A stretch of DNA of 64,000 nucleotides from JAUVKA01 sp964465145 (GTDB taxonomy: Bacteria > Bacteroidota > Bacteroidia > Bacteroidales > UBA12481): contig CAYXJR010000007.1 of NCBI GenBank assembly GCA_964465145.1, positions 36,354 through 100,353 on the forward strand, written 5' to 3'. The translations under genes and the position numbers were made by a program. Numbering within the stretch: position 1 is the first letter of the stretch; every line of letters begins with the position of its first letter. This document shows, piece by piece, positions 46,748 through 55,441 of this stretch. A model generated the notes under the pieces. That model was not told where the DNA came from. It worked only from the letters and a program-made list of their open reading frames with translations, and made no database searches.

Positions 46748-47848
46748 GTGGTAAAGAAATCCAGAACCATATTAGTCAGCCCTTTGGAATGGGGGCTGGG
46801 CCATACTACCCGACTGGTTCCAGTGATCAATGCCTGCCTGGAAAGAGAATGGAAGGTTGTGATTGCGGCTGATGGAAAACCTCTTGACTTCCTTCGACAG
46901 CGTTTTCCCGACCTTCAATGGGAAGTATTATCATTTACCCCTGTCCATTATTCCCGAAAAGATCATTTCATTGGCAGCCTCATCCCTCAACTTCCCGGAT
47001 TCATAAGGGCTGTTGCTAAAAACCGCAGGCAAATTTCAGGATTGGCAGAACGATATGCCATTGATGCCATTATTAGTGATCACCGGTACGGCCTCACCCA
47101 CCCGGGAATCCCTTCTGTTTTTATCAGTAATCAAATCTGGCTATTGGCCCCGGATGGATGGCAATTTGCAGAAAGCCTGGTTTACAGGATACATAAAAGG
47201 ATCCTGCGCAAATTTACTTTCTGCTGGCTTGCGGATTTCCCGGGAAAGCCAAATTTCACCGGCAAACAAACCCATTTGCCAAAAGGGGAAAGCCATTCCC
47301 GGTTTATCGGCCCTATCTCACGTTTCATAGGGATGAAGGATCCCCCCTCACCGCCAAGCCTCTCAGCGAAGATCCTGGTAATTCTGTCAGGACCAGAACC
47401 CCAAAGAAGCATCCTGGAAAATAAAATTGCCGAAATTTTGCGACACAGCAGGGAGGAGATAATAATACTGAGAGGCCTTCCTCCTCCAGCAGGTAGTCCT
47501 ATGCCTGTTCCCCAGAAAAAGGGAAACCTGTGGTGGGTGGATCATACAGATGATGAGACACTTGCCGGACTAATCAATTATGCAGAAAAGATAATCTGCA
47601 GGCCAGGGCTATCAATGCTTTCCGACCTGGCTGCTTTGGGAAAAACGGCCCTTCTGATACCGACTCCGGGCCAGACGGAACAAAACTACATGGCAAAACG
47701 ACTGGCTAATCAAGCTTATTTCGGCCTGGTAAAACAAGCAGACCTCTGTATGGAAATCATTGATTCCTTTGAGCCGGGGATGTTTAAGCTTTTTCCCAGA
47801 CCGGATCTTACGGCCCTGGATGAGGCTTTGGATGAGTTGTTTGGTTGA
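46748..47848 (+). CDS. MurG-like family 28 glycosyltransferase
   Basis: A GT-B-fold transferase of about 366 residues. The N-terminal domain has SPLEWGLGHTTRLVPV (donor/acceptor loop with GHTTR) and IISDHRYGL. The C-terminal domain has ILVILSGPEPQR, VDHTDDETLAGLINYA and ICRPGLSMLSDLAALGKTALLIPTPGQTEQNYMAKRL, the UDP-sugar site. The acceptor is unknown. The frame is open from a TTG at 46718, but a promoter-like element ends at 46715, so I place the start at the GTG at 46748 (V-V-K-K-S-R-T-I-L-V-S-P), preceded by AGGAGA. Confidence 0.88.
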   Translation: MVKKSRTILVSPLEWGLGHTTRLVPVINACLEREWKVVIAADGKPLDFLRQRFPDLQWEVLSFTPVHYSRKDHFIGSLIPQLPGFIRAVAKNRRQISGLAERYAIDAIISDHRYGLTHPGIPSVFISNQIWLLAPDGWQFAESLVYRIHKRILRKFTFCWLADFPGKPNFTGKQTHLPKGESHSRFIGPISRFIGMKDPPSPPSLSAKILVILSGPEPQRSILENKIAEILRHSREEIIILRGLPPPAGSPMPVPQKKGNLWWVDHTDDETLAGLINYAEKIICRPGLSMLSDLAALGKTALLIPTPGQTEQNYMAKRLANQAYFGLVKQADLCMEIIDSFEPGMFKLFPRPDLTALDEALDELFG

Positions 47849-47896
47849 TTATTATTTTCGTACCCCCCTTTCCCAAATGGGTTTGGGTGTGATTGC

Positions 47897-50041
47897 TTAT
47901 AAACCTTTCACTATTCCAAAATCCAATTGCCTTTTGGCCAGATTGGCGCTCAGGATTTCAACATCAACCTTCTGGCCAATGCTGTACATTTTTCTGGTTC
48001 TCGTTCCCACAAGACAGTAATTAGTTTCATCATATTCATAGAAATCGTCATCCAATTCCCGTACTGGAACCATTCCCTCACAATGATTTTCAGCCAGTTC
48101 CACGTAGAAACCCCATTCGCTAACCCCGGAAATGATGCCTTCAAACACCTCGCCTATCTTATCCTTAAGAAACTCAACCTGTTTGTATTTTACCGATGCC
48201 CTCTCCGCATTGACCGCCAGTTCCTCCCTGCTGGAAGAATGCTCGCATTTCGACTCGCACTTACCCGAATTGTACGATTTCTCACCAGCCAGGTATTGCT
48301 CCAGAAGGCGATGAACCATCAGGTCGGGGTAACGGCGTATGGGAGAGGTAAAATGAGTGTAATATGGAAAAGCCAATCCGTAATGCCCAATATTCTTGCA
48401 GGAGTATTTAGCCTTGGCCATGGTTCGGATAGCCAGTTTTTCAAGTATGTATTGCTCGTCTTTCCCCTTAATTTCCTTAACCAGTGCATTCATAGAGGCA
48501 GCTATAGCCTGGTCGTTGTTTGTTCTTAGACTATAGCCGAAGCGGTGAACAAAATTCGAAAAATTTTCAAGTTTATCAGGATCCGGGCGGTCGTGGATCC
48601 TATAGACAAAGGTTTTGGCCACGGCTCCTTTGGGGACACGGCCAATTTTCTGGGCCACCTTTTTATTTGCAAGAAGCATGAATTCCTCAATCAACCAGTT
48701 TGATTGTTTGGCTTCTTTAAAGAAAATCCCCAGTGGGGCTCCCTTGTCATCCAGCTGGAACTTCACTTCTGCACGGTCAAAGGAAAATGCACCCTTCTTA
48801 AAGCGTTTCTTTCTAAGAATAGTTGCCAGGCTATGCAGCTTGAGTATTTGCTCCGACAAATCCCCCTCTTTCCCTTCGATAATCTCCTGTGCCTCAGCGT
48901 AATTAAACCGCCTGTCGGAATGAATGATCGTCTTCCCAAACCATTGGGAAACCACCCCAGCATCTTCTTTCATCTCAAAAACAGCCGAAAAACAGAGCTT
49001 GTCCTCATGGGGCCGCAGGGAACATAAATTATTTGATATACGCTCAGGGAGCATGGGTACAACACGGTCAACCAGGTACACCGAGGTTCCCCTGTCGAAA
49101 GCATCCCGGTCAAGCTTTGAATAAGCTTGTACATAATGGCTCACGTCAGCAATATGCACACCAATCTCCCAGTTCCCGTTCTCCAATTTCCGGATCGATA
49201 AAGCATCGTCAAAATCTTTTGCATCCGCCGGATCAATCGTTAAGGTAGGGACCCCTCTAAAGTCGCGCCGGGCCTTAATATCCTCCTCACTTATTTGCCC
49301 GGGTATGGCCCCAGCAGCTTTTTCAACCTCCTCGGAAAATTTGTATGGTAGTTCGAACTCTGCCATGATTGCATGCATCTCGGTCTCATTCTCCCCTGCA
49401 TTACCCAGAACGTCAATAACTTCACCGAAGGGATTTTTAGCAGCTATCGGCCAGTGGGTAATCCTGACAATAGCTTTTTGGCCTGGTTTGGCACCATTGA
49501 GCATGTTTGGATTAATAAGTACGTCGTGAGGCATATCCCGGTTGTCGGGATAAAGGAAATAATACCCGGAAGAAAGGCCAATAGTTCCCACAAAACTCCT
49601 TTCCTTCTGCTCCAGGATTTCTGTTACCTCTCCACTTAATCTGTCGCCTCTTTTGCGGGCGTACAGGTACACCTTAACCTTATCCCCGCTAAAAGCATGA
49701 TTAAGGTTTTTACTGGATACATAAACATCCTCCTCTATATCATCTGTAATGATGAAGGCGGCTCCGGAACGTATTATCTGTACGATCCCGCAAACATATC
49801 CTCCACGGCTTTTGAGTTTGTATTTTCCTCTTTGAACCTCCGTCAGGTGCCCATCGTGCTCCAACTCATTCAGAACAACCTGGATAAGCTTTCTACTGGA
49901 TGGATCCGACACATCCAACCTTCTCGCTATTTGCTTATAATTGAAGGTTTGAAGGGTATTATTACTGAAGATACCGAGTATCTGATTACGGATGTCTTTC
50001 TTCGCCTTAATAGTCTTGTTCTTATTGGTATTTTTAGCCAT
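47897..50041 (-). CDS. rnr: ribonuclease R
   Basis: A processive 3'-5' exoribonuclease that degrades structured RNA. It has an N-terminal winged-helix segment (about 15-65), cold-shock domains, the RNB catalytic core with DPADAKDFDDAL, and a C-terminal S1 domain (FEGIISGVSEWGFYVELAEN). The frame runs to 50074, but the ATG at 50041 (MAKNTNKNK) fits the family and follows a promoter element, giving 714 residues. Confidence 0.96.
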   Translation of the reverse strand: MAKNTNKNKTIKAKKDIRNQILGIFSNNTLQTFNYKQIARRLDVSDPSSRKLIQVVLNELEHDGHLTEVQRGKYKLKSRGGYVCGIVQIIRSGAAFIITDDIEEDVYVSSKNLNHAFSGDKVKVYLYARKRGDRLSGEVTEILEQKERSFVGTIGLSSGYYFLYPDNRDMPHDVLINPNMLNGAKPGQKAIVRITHWPIAAKNPFGEVIDVLGNAGENETEMHAIMAEFELPYKFSEEVEKAAGAIPGQISEEDIKARRDFRGVPTLTIDPADAKDFDDALSIRKLENGNWEIGVHIADVSHYVQAYSKLDRDAFDRGTSVYLVDRVVPMLPERISNNLCSLRPHEDKLCFSAVFEMKEDAGVVSQWFGKTIIHSDRRFNYAEAQEIIEGKEGDLSEQILKLHSLATILRKKRFKKGAFSFDRAEVKFQLDDKGAPLGIFFKEAKQSNWLIEEFMLLANKKVAQKIGRVPKGAVAKTFVYRIHDRPDPDKLENFSNFVHRFGYSLRTNNDQAIAASMNALVKEIKGKDEQYILEKLAIRTMAKAKYSCKNIGHYGLAFPYYTHFTSPIRRYPDLMVHRLLEQYLAGEKSYNSGKCESKCEHSSSREELAVNAERASVKYKQVEFLKDKIGEVFEGIISGVSEWGFYVELAENHCEGMVPVRELDDDFYEYDETNYCLVGTRTRKMYSIGQKVDVEILSANLAKRQLDFGIVKGL

Positions 50042-50061
50042 AATATTATTATGCGTACATA

Positions 50062-50069
50062 CAAATTTA
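50062..50069 (-). promoter_or_regulatory. candidate -7 element for rnr
   Basis: On the minus strand TAAATTTG matches TAnnTTTG, 20 bases upstream of the ATG at 50041. It lies inside the longer open frame, which supports the shorter start. Confidence 0.35.
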
Positions 50070-50155
50070 TACATTTAAACCACTCCTACCCTTCCACTCT
50101 GCCAGCTAATTTTTTTTTTGCTTATTTTTGAGCTCAATCCATAGCTCAAGTTATA

Positions 50156-51622
50156 ATGTCGGATCTCAAACTGTTCAATACTCTTTCCCGTAAAAAAGAG
50201 GCTCTCAGCCTGTTGCGCCCGCCCCATGTGGGCTTATATGTTTGCGGGCCAACGGTATACGGAGAGGCCCACCTGGGCCATGCACGCCCGGCCATCACTT
50301 TTGATATTCTTTTTAGATATCTCACCCAGCTGGGGTACAAGGTCAGGTATGTACGGAATATTACCGATGTGGGTCATTTGGAAAATGATGCAGATGAGGG
50401 TGAGGATAAAATCGCAAAGAAAGCCCAACTGGAGGAACTGGAGCCTATGGAGGTGGTTCAGCAATTTACTGAGAGTTACCACCGTAACATGCGGGAGCTG
50501 AACGTTAAAAGCCCCAGTATTGAACCAAGGGCCTCCGGTCATATCATTGAGCAGCAGGAGATGATTCGCAAGATCCTTGCAGCTGGTTATGCATATCAAA
50601 GCAATGGATCGGTTTATTTTGATGTTGCCATGTACAATGAGAAGTACAATTATGGCCGTCTGTCGGGAAGAAAACTGGAAGATCTTCTGAGCCAGACCAG
50701 GGAGCTGGAGGGGCAATCGGAAAAGCGCCATCCATTTGATTTCGCCCTCTGGAAAAAAGCTGCTCCCGAACACATAATGCACTGGCCATCAGAGTGGAGC
50801 GAAGGGTTTCCCGGATGGCACCTTGAATGCTCGGCCATGAGCAGCAGATACCTGGGTGAAGAATTTGATATCCATGGGGGCGGCTTGGATTTGCTTTTCC
50901 CTCACCATGAATGTGAAATAGCACAATCAACTATTGCCTATGGCAAGCCAGCCGTGAAGCATTGGATGCATAACAACATGATTACTATCAACGGCCAGAA
51001 GATGGGTAAATCATTAGGGAATTTTATCACCCTCGACGAACTGTTCAGAGGTGAGCACAAAATGCTGAAGCAAGCATATAGCCCGATGACAATCCGCTTT
51101 TTTATGCTCCAGGCCCATTATCGTTCCACACTGGATTTTTCCAATGAAGCACTACAGGCTGCCGAAAAAGGACTCGACCGCATGAGAAATGCCTGGGAAA
51201 CCCTTGGCAATCTTAAGCCGGCAGAATCATCAAGCTTGAATTATATCGATTTTGAGGATTCATGTTATGAAGCGATGAATGATGATCTTAATACCCCGGT
51301 GCTGATAGCCAGGCTTTTTGAAGGTGTGAAATGGGTCAACCAGATGAAAGAGGGGAAAGAATCCCTCAATGAAGATGATCTTAAGAAATTCAAAAACCTG
51401 ATGCAGCAGTTTATTTTCGATATCCTGGGGCTCAGGTTGGAGGAAAAATCAGGCCAGGATGATCATCTGGCTCATCAACTGATGGATATGATCCTGGAAT
51501 TGCGCCAGGATGCAAAACTCAAGAAAGACTTTTCTACATCCGATAAGATCAGAAACACTCTTTCTGAACTGGGCATCAGAATCAAAGACACTAAGGAGGG
51601 GGCTGAATGGGAGAGGGAGTGA
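50156..51622 (+). CDS. cysS: cysteinyl-tRNA synthetase
   Basis: A 488-residue class I aminoacyl-tRNA synthetase. It has YVCGPTVYGEAHLGHARPA (HIGH motif plus the first zinc Cys), GWHLECSAM, GGGLDLLFPHHECEIAQ (remaining zinc ligands) and KMGKSLGNFITL (KMSKS). The C-terminal DALR-type helical domain follows. It starts 55 bases before the end of the divergent rnr-upstream region and is followed by a short lipoprotein-like frame. Confidence 0.97.
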   Translation: MSDLKLFNTLSRKKEALSLLRPPHVGLYVCGPTVYGEAHLGHARPAITFDILFRYLTQLGYKVRYVRNITDVGHLENDADEGEDKIAKKAQLEELEPMEVVQQFTESYHRNMRELNVKSPSIEPRASGHIIEQQEMIRKILAAGYAYQSNGSVYFDVAMYNEKYNYGRLSGRKLEDLLSQTRELEGQSEKRHPFDFALWKKAAPEHIMHWPSEWSEGFPGWHLECSAMSSRYLGEEFDIHGGGLDLLFPHHECEIAQSTIAYGKPAVKHWMHNNMITINGQKMGKSLGNFITLDELFRGEHKMLKQAYSPMTIRFFMLQAHYRSTLDFSNEALQAAEKGLDRMRNAWETLGNLKPAESSSLNYIDFEDSCYEAMNDDLNTPVLIARLFEGVKWVNQMKEGKESLNEDDLKKFKNLMQQFIFDILGLRLEEKSGQDDHLAHQLMDMILELRQDAKLKKDFSTSDKIRNTLSELGIRIKDTKEGAEWERE

Positions 51623-51632
51623 GAAAGGAAAA

Positions 51633-51657
51633 GGTTGCAGGTTGCGGGTTGCGGGTT
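51633..51657. repeat. 7-bp tandem repeat, unit TTGC(A/G)GG
   Basis: About three and a half copies of GGTTGCA / GGTTGCG follow the cysS stop by 10 bases. It is the same degenerate heptamer as at 26173 and 58981. Confidence 0.85.
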
Positions 51658-51767
51658 TGATTCTTGTGATGTTATTGAGTTTTTCGTGCCAGAATAACAA
51701 TAAACAGTCTACAGGTACTCGTTCTACCGATACAGGCAAGTCGGAAAAAGTTATGGTGCTGAAGTGA
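51642..51767 (+). CDS. possible small lipoprotein
   Basis: A short frame downstream of cysS encodes a hydrophobic segment and lipobox (LRVAGLILVMLLSFSC), then a Ser/Thr/Asn-rich tail of about 25 residues. No ATG precedes the signal-peptide core; TTG codons at 51642 or 51657 could serve. The hydrophobic start is partly encoded by the heptamer repeat. A frame shift near 51760 would join it to a further 30 codons ending at 51850 (GAEVIVQNAKLEAFDGTLL), so this may be a broken gene. I do not recognise a family. Confidence 0.3.
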   Translation: MRVAGLILVMLLSFSCQNNNKQSTGTRSTDTGKSEKVMVLK

Positions 51768-51905
51768 TTGTCCAGAATGCAAAGCTCGAGGCATTTGACG
51801 GGACACTGTTGAACTCCTTCCTTATGCAGGTATTATATTCAGAAAACTAATCTTGTGTCTGGTCACTGACTTTTTCTTACTTTTATCCTTCAAAACAATT
51901 TTGTA

Positions 51906-53303
51906 ATGATTGATATAGGACGAACAAAGGTAGCTGATCTGCTGGATGGTAGGATGACCGGGCAGACCGTTACCGCTAAAGGATGGGTACGGACCAAACG
52001 AGGCAACAAACAGGTTGCGTTTATCGCATTGAATGATGGCTCCACTATTAATAGTATTCAGGTGGTTGCCGATCCAAATGCTTTTGATGAGGAATTGATG
52101 CGGGATATAACCACCGGTGCCTGCATCCATGTTAAGGGTAAGCTTACAGAATCCATGGGACAGGGCCAGGCTGTAGAAATACAGGCCGAGCAGATAGAGC
52201 TTTACGGTAAGGCTGATCCTGCCACCTATCCATTACAGAAAAAGGGCCATAGTTTAGAATTCCTCAGGGATATTGCCCATTTACGGCCACGCACCAACAC
52301 CTTCGGAGCGATTTTCAGGTTGAGGCATGCTCTGGCTTTCGCCGTACACAATTATTTCAACGAGAGGGGATTTATCTACCTCCATACCCCGATAGTCACC
52401 GGTTCAGATGCTGAAGGGGCCGGGGAAATGTTCCGCGTATCTATCCTCGACCCAATAAATCCGCCTCTGACAGAGGATGGGAAAGTGGACTATACCCAGG
52501 ACTTTTTCGGTAAGGAAACCAACCTCACCGTATCCGGGCAGCTTGAAGGGGAACTGGGAGCCCTGGCCCTTTCGGAAATATATACCTTCGGACCCACCTT
52601 CAGGGCAGAAAATTCCAATACCCCAAGACACCTGGCGGAATTCTGGATGATAGAGCCCGAAATGGCTTTTTATGAGATAAAAGAAAACCAGGATCTGGCA
52701 GAGGATTTCCTCAAATATCTGATCGGGTACGCACTGGAACACTGTCGTGAAGACCTGGAATTCTTTAATAAGATGTATGATAACGAACTGATCGACAGGC
52801 TGGAATTCATTGGCAAGAACAACTTTATCCGGATCAGCTACACCGAAGCGATAGAAATACTTTTGGAAGCCAAAACGAAATGGGAATTTCCGGTGAGCTG
52901 GGGTGTCGACCTGCAGGCGGAACATGAGCGATACCTGGTGGAAAAGCATTTTAAAAAACCAGTGATCCTCACCGACTATCCAAAAAATATCAAGGCCTTT
53001 TATATGTACCAGAATGATGATGGTAAAACGGTAAGAGGAATGGATGTCCTGTTTCCAAAGATAGGGGAGATTATCGGAGGCTCACAGAGAGAACACCGGT
53101 ATGATAAACTGGCAAGCCGGATCAGGGAAATGAAGATCCTGGAAAAAGATATGTGGTGGTATCTGGAAACCAGGGAGTTTGGAACTGCTCCCCATTCTGG
53201 CTTCGGCCTGGGATTTGAAAGGCTGGTTCTTTTTGTGACAGGAATGGGAAATATTCGCGATGTTATTCCATTCCCACGCACCCCAAGAAATGCAGAATTT
53301 TAA
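51906..53303 (+). CDS. asnS: asparaginyl-tRNA synthetase
   Basis: A 465-residue class II aminoacyl-tRNA synthetase. It has an N-terminal OB-fold anticodon-binding domain (VTAKGWVRTKRGNKQVAFI), motif 2 FGPTFRAENSNTPRHLAEFWMIEPEM, IIGGSQREHRYDKL, and motif 3 GFGLGFERLVLF. The Asn rather than Asp assignment rests on the short length and the RAENSNTPRH motif. Confidence 0.97.
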   Translation: MIDIGRTKVADLLDGRMTGQTVTAKGWVRTKRGNKQVAFIALNDGSTINSIQVVADPNAFDEELMRDITTGACIHVKGKLTESMGQGQAVEIQAEQIELYGKADPATYPLQKKGHSLEFLRDIAHLRPRTNTFGAIFRLRHALAFAVHNYFNERGFIYLHTPIVTGSDAEGAGEMFRVSILDPINPPLTEDGKVDYTQDFFGKETNLTVSGQLEGELGALALSEIYTFGPTFRAENSNTPRHLAEFWMIEPEMAFYEIKENQDLAEDFLKYLIGYALEHCREDLEFFNKMYDNELIDRLEFIGKNNFIRISYTEAIEILLEAKTKWEFPVSWGVDLQAEHERYLVEKHFKKPVILTDYPKNIKAFYMYQNDDGKTVRGMDVLFPKIGEIIGGSQREHRYDKLASRIREMKILEKDMWWYLETREFGTAPHSGFGLGFERLVLFVTGMGNIRDVIPFPRTPRNAEF

Positions 53304-53347
53304 GTATATTTCGTAAATTGCAGAAAAGTTAAAAAATACGTTGAGCA

Positions 53348-54811
53348 ATGCTTAAACAGAGGCTTCAGCAGAAGTTGATGCAAAAACTTTCACCGCAGCA
53401 GATCCAACTGATCAAGCTGCTGGAAATACCTACTATTCTGCTTGAGCAACGTATAAAAAAGGAGATAGAAGAAAATCCGGTTTTAGAAGAAGGCAAAGAT
53501 TTCGAAAATGATAATTCTGGCGACGAGCAGAACGATTCACAGGAGGATCCCGTTCGTGACGAATTCTCCATGGAGGATTATATGCAGGAGGATGAAATCC
53601 CTTCATACCGGCTCAATCCCAGAAATTACTCAAAGGATGAAGATAAAAGTGTGGACATACCTTTCTCTGGTGGAATCTCATTTAGGGAAAGCCTTGATTC
53701 CCAGTTAGGCTACCGTAATTTCGAAGATCAAAAACAGGCTCTCGGATATTATATCCTTGGCAATATCGATGATGATGGTTACCTGCGGCGTGAACTGGAA
53801 AATATTGTGGACGATCTTGCCTTTTCTATGAACATCACAACAACAATTGAGGAGTTGGAAGAAATTCTTTTCGTCATCCAGGATTTCGACCCCCCCGGGG
53901 TGGGTGCCAGGAACCTCCAGGAATGCCTGATTCTCCAGATCGACAGGTTTATAAATGAAGGGAGAAATACTGATTCCATTTTACTGGCTCGTAAAATCCT
54001 GCAGAATTTTTTCGGCGAATTTACCCGTAAACATTACGACAAAATTCAATTACGGCTGGATCTGGATAATGAACAGATGAAGTCAGCCATTGATGAGATC
54101 ATACATCTGAATCCAAAACCTGGTGGGTCATATTCCGATCCAATGAGCAAATCAACCCAACATATTATACCTGATTTTCTGCTCGAGGACAACGATGGTG
54201 AACTGGACCTGAGTCTTAATTCCAAAAACGCCCCTGACCTCCGGATCAACCAGACATATGCAGATATGCTGATGAACCTGAATAGGGAAAGGAAAAAGCA
54301 CACCAGGGAACAGAAGGAAGCCGCCACCTTCGTAAGGCAAAAAATGGACTCGGCAAAATGGTTCATTGATGCCATACAGCAGAGGCAGCATACCCTTATC
54401 CTGACCATGAATGCAATACTGCAATTTCAGAAGGAATTTTTTATAACCGGAGATGAGGTCAAGCTCCATCCCATGATACTTAAAGATATTGCCGAACGTA
54501 CGGAATTGGATATATCTACCATCTCAAGAGTTGCCAATTCAAAATATATACAAACCAATTTTGGAATTTTCTCCCTGAAATATTTCTTCTCCGAAGGCCT
54601 ACAGACAGAATCCGGCGAAGAGGTTTCTACCCGTGAGATCAAGATGATCCTGGGAGAGTGTGTTGATGCAGAAAACAAACTGAAACCTCTTACCGACGAT
54701 AAACTTGCAGAAATCCTAAAAGAAAAAGGCTACCATATTGCTCGCCGTACCGTTGCCAAATACAGGGAGCAGTTGAATATCCCGGTGGCAAGGCTTAGAA
54801 AAGAACTTTAA
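53348..54811 (+). CDS. rpoN: RNA polymerase sigma-54 factor
   Basis: A 487-residue sigma-54. Region I is Gln/Leu-rich (MLKQRLQQKLMQKLSPQQIQ...), then comes an acidic linker (about 50-100), the core-binding domain, and the C-terminal DNA-binding part with a helix-turn-helix and the RpoN box ARRTVAKYRE (about 465-474). It recognises -24/-12 promoters and needs AAA+ activators. The only activator-like gene in this window (4622) looks degenerate, so its working activators must be elsewhere. The next gene starts at its last base. Confidence 0.97.
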   Translation: MLKQRLQQKLMQKLSPQQIQLIKLLEIPTILLEQRIKKEIEENPVLEEGKDFENDNSGDEQNDSQEDPVRDEFSMEDYMQEDEIPSYRLNPRNYSKDEDKSVDIPFSGGISFRESLDSQLGYRNFEDQKQALGYYILGNIDDDGYLRRELENIVDDLAFSMNITTTIEELEEILFVIQDFDPPGVGARNLQECLILQIDRFINEGRNTDSILLARKILQNFFGEFTRKHYDKIQLRLDLDNEQMKSAIDEIIHLNPKPGGSYSDPMSKSTQHIIPDFLLEDNDGELDLSLNSKNAPDLRINQTYADMLMNLNRERKKHTREQKEAATFVRQKMDSAKWFIDAIQQRQHTLILTMNAILQFQKEFFITGDEVKLHPMILKDIAERTELDISTISRVANSKYIQTNFGIFSLKYFFSEGLQTESGEEVSTREIKMILGECVDAENKLKPLTDDKLAEILKEKGYHIARRTVAKYREQLNIPVARLRKEL

Positions 54812-55413
54812 TGACAATAGCTCGATTTTTTTCTTTTTTGTTTCATCCCCTGATCATGCCTCTGGTAGGGGTTATTATCCTTCTTCAGGCCATTAGCTGG
54901 ATGGGAATGTTGGGATGGGAAATCAAATTAAACATATATCTGATTGTGATTATTTCAACCCTCCTGCTCCCTATGCTTTCAGGGCCTCTTTTAAAATCCA
55001 AAAAGATCATCACCGATTATTTCATGCCCACTGCTGAAGAAAGAAAGGTTCCTCTTCTCCTTGCTTCTTTACTGTATATGGTGGGGGCTTTCATACTTCA
55101 GAGAATACATGTCCCTTTAATCTTCCCTCTTTTCATTAACTCTTCATCCCTGGTTATACTGCTCTGTGCCCTTATATCCTGGAAATGGAAGATATCTTCC
55201 CACATGGCCATCCTTGCCGGCCTTGTAGGGCTGGTACTGGCCATCAGCCTGAAATGGATGATGGATCTGAGGTTAATACTGGGGATATTAATTTTTGTAT
55301 CAGGAGTAACCGGCTGGGCAAGGTTAAAGTTGGGAACCCACACACCGGCCCAGGTTTATGCGGGATTCGGACTGGGATTCACTGTTGTGTTCCTGATAGT
55401 GAGGTTTATATAG
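54811..55413 (+). CDS. PAP2-superfamily-like membrane protein
   Basis: A 200-residue protein with about six membrane helices. It retains a PAP2-like C-terminal half: KISSHMA (128-134; the SGH-type motif, His131) and ARLKLGTHTPAQVYAGFGLG, where R-x5-H keeps Arg171 and His177. The third catalytic residue, normally Asp, is Gln181, and the first motif (KxxxxxxRP) is not clear. It may be a lipid phosphatase-like protein with altered or no activity. It overlaps the last base of rpoN. Confidence 0.7.
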   Translation: MTIARFFSFLFHPLIMPLVGVIILLQAISWMGMLGWEIKLNIYLIVIISTLLLPMLSGPLLKSKKIITDYFMPTAEERKVPLLLASLLYMVGAFILQRIHVPLIFPLFINSSSLVILLCALISWKWKISSHMAILAGLVGLVLAISLKWMMDLRLILGILIFVSGVTGWARLKLGTHTPAQVYAGFGLGFTVVFLIVRFI

Positions 55414-55414
55414 T

Positions 55415-55438
55415 AGAGACGCATCATTATGCGTCTCT
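55415..55438. terminator. perfect 10-bp hairpin, AGAGACGCAT / ATGCGTCTCT
   Basis: A perfect 10-bp stem with a 4-base loop and a trailing TTT begins one base after the PAP2-like gene stop, in the 28-base gap to the convergent ASKHA gene. It suits a terminator, possibly for both strands; it may also be a dispersed palindrome. Confidence 0.7.
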
Positions 55439-55441
55439 TTG

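Noticed and set aside
47872..47887. Terminator hairpin CCCAAA-TGGG-TTTGGG after the glycosyltransferase gene
   Set aside because: The stem is only 6 bp with no T-tract, so it is too weak to call as a feature.
47927..48529. Plus-strand frame of 200 codons inside rnr
   Set aside because: It is antisense to the conserved RNB and S1 regions of RNase R.
50234..50782. Minus-strand frame of 182 codons inside cysS
   Set aside because: It is a shadow of a strongly conserved aminoacyl-tRNA synthetase gene.
52404..52949. Minus-strand frame of 181 codons inside asnS
   Set aside because: It is a shadow of asnS with no recognisable motif.
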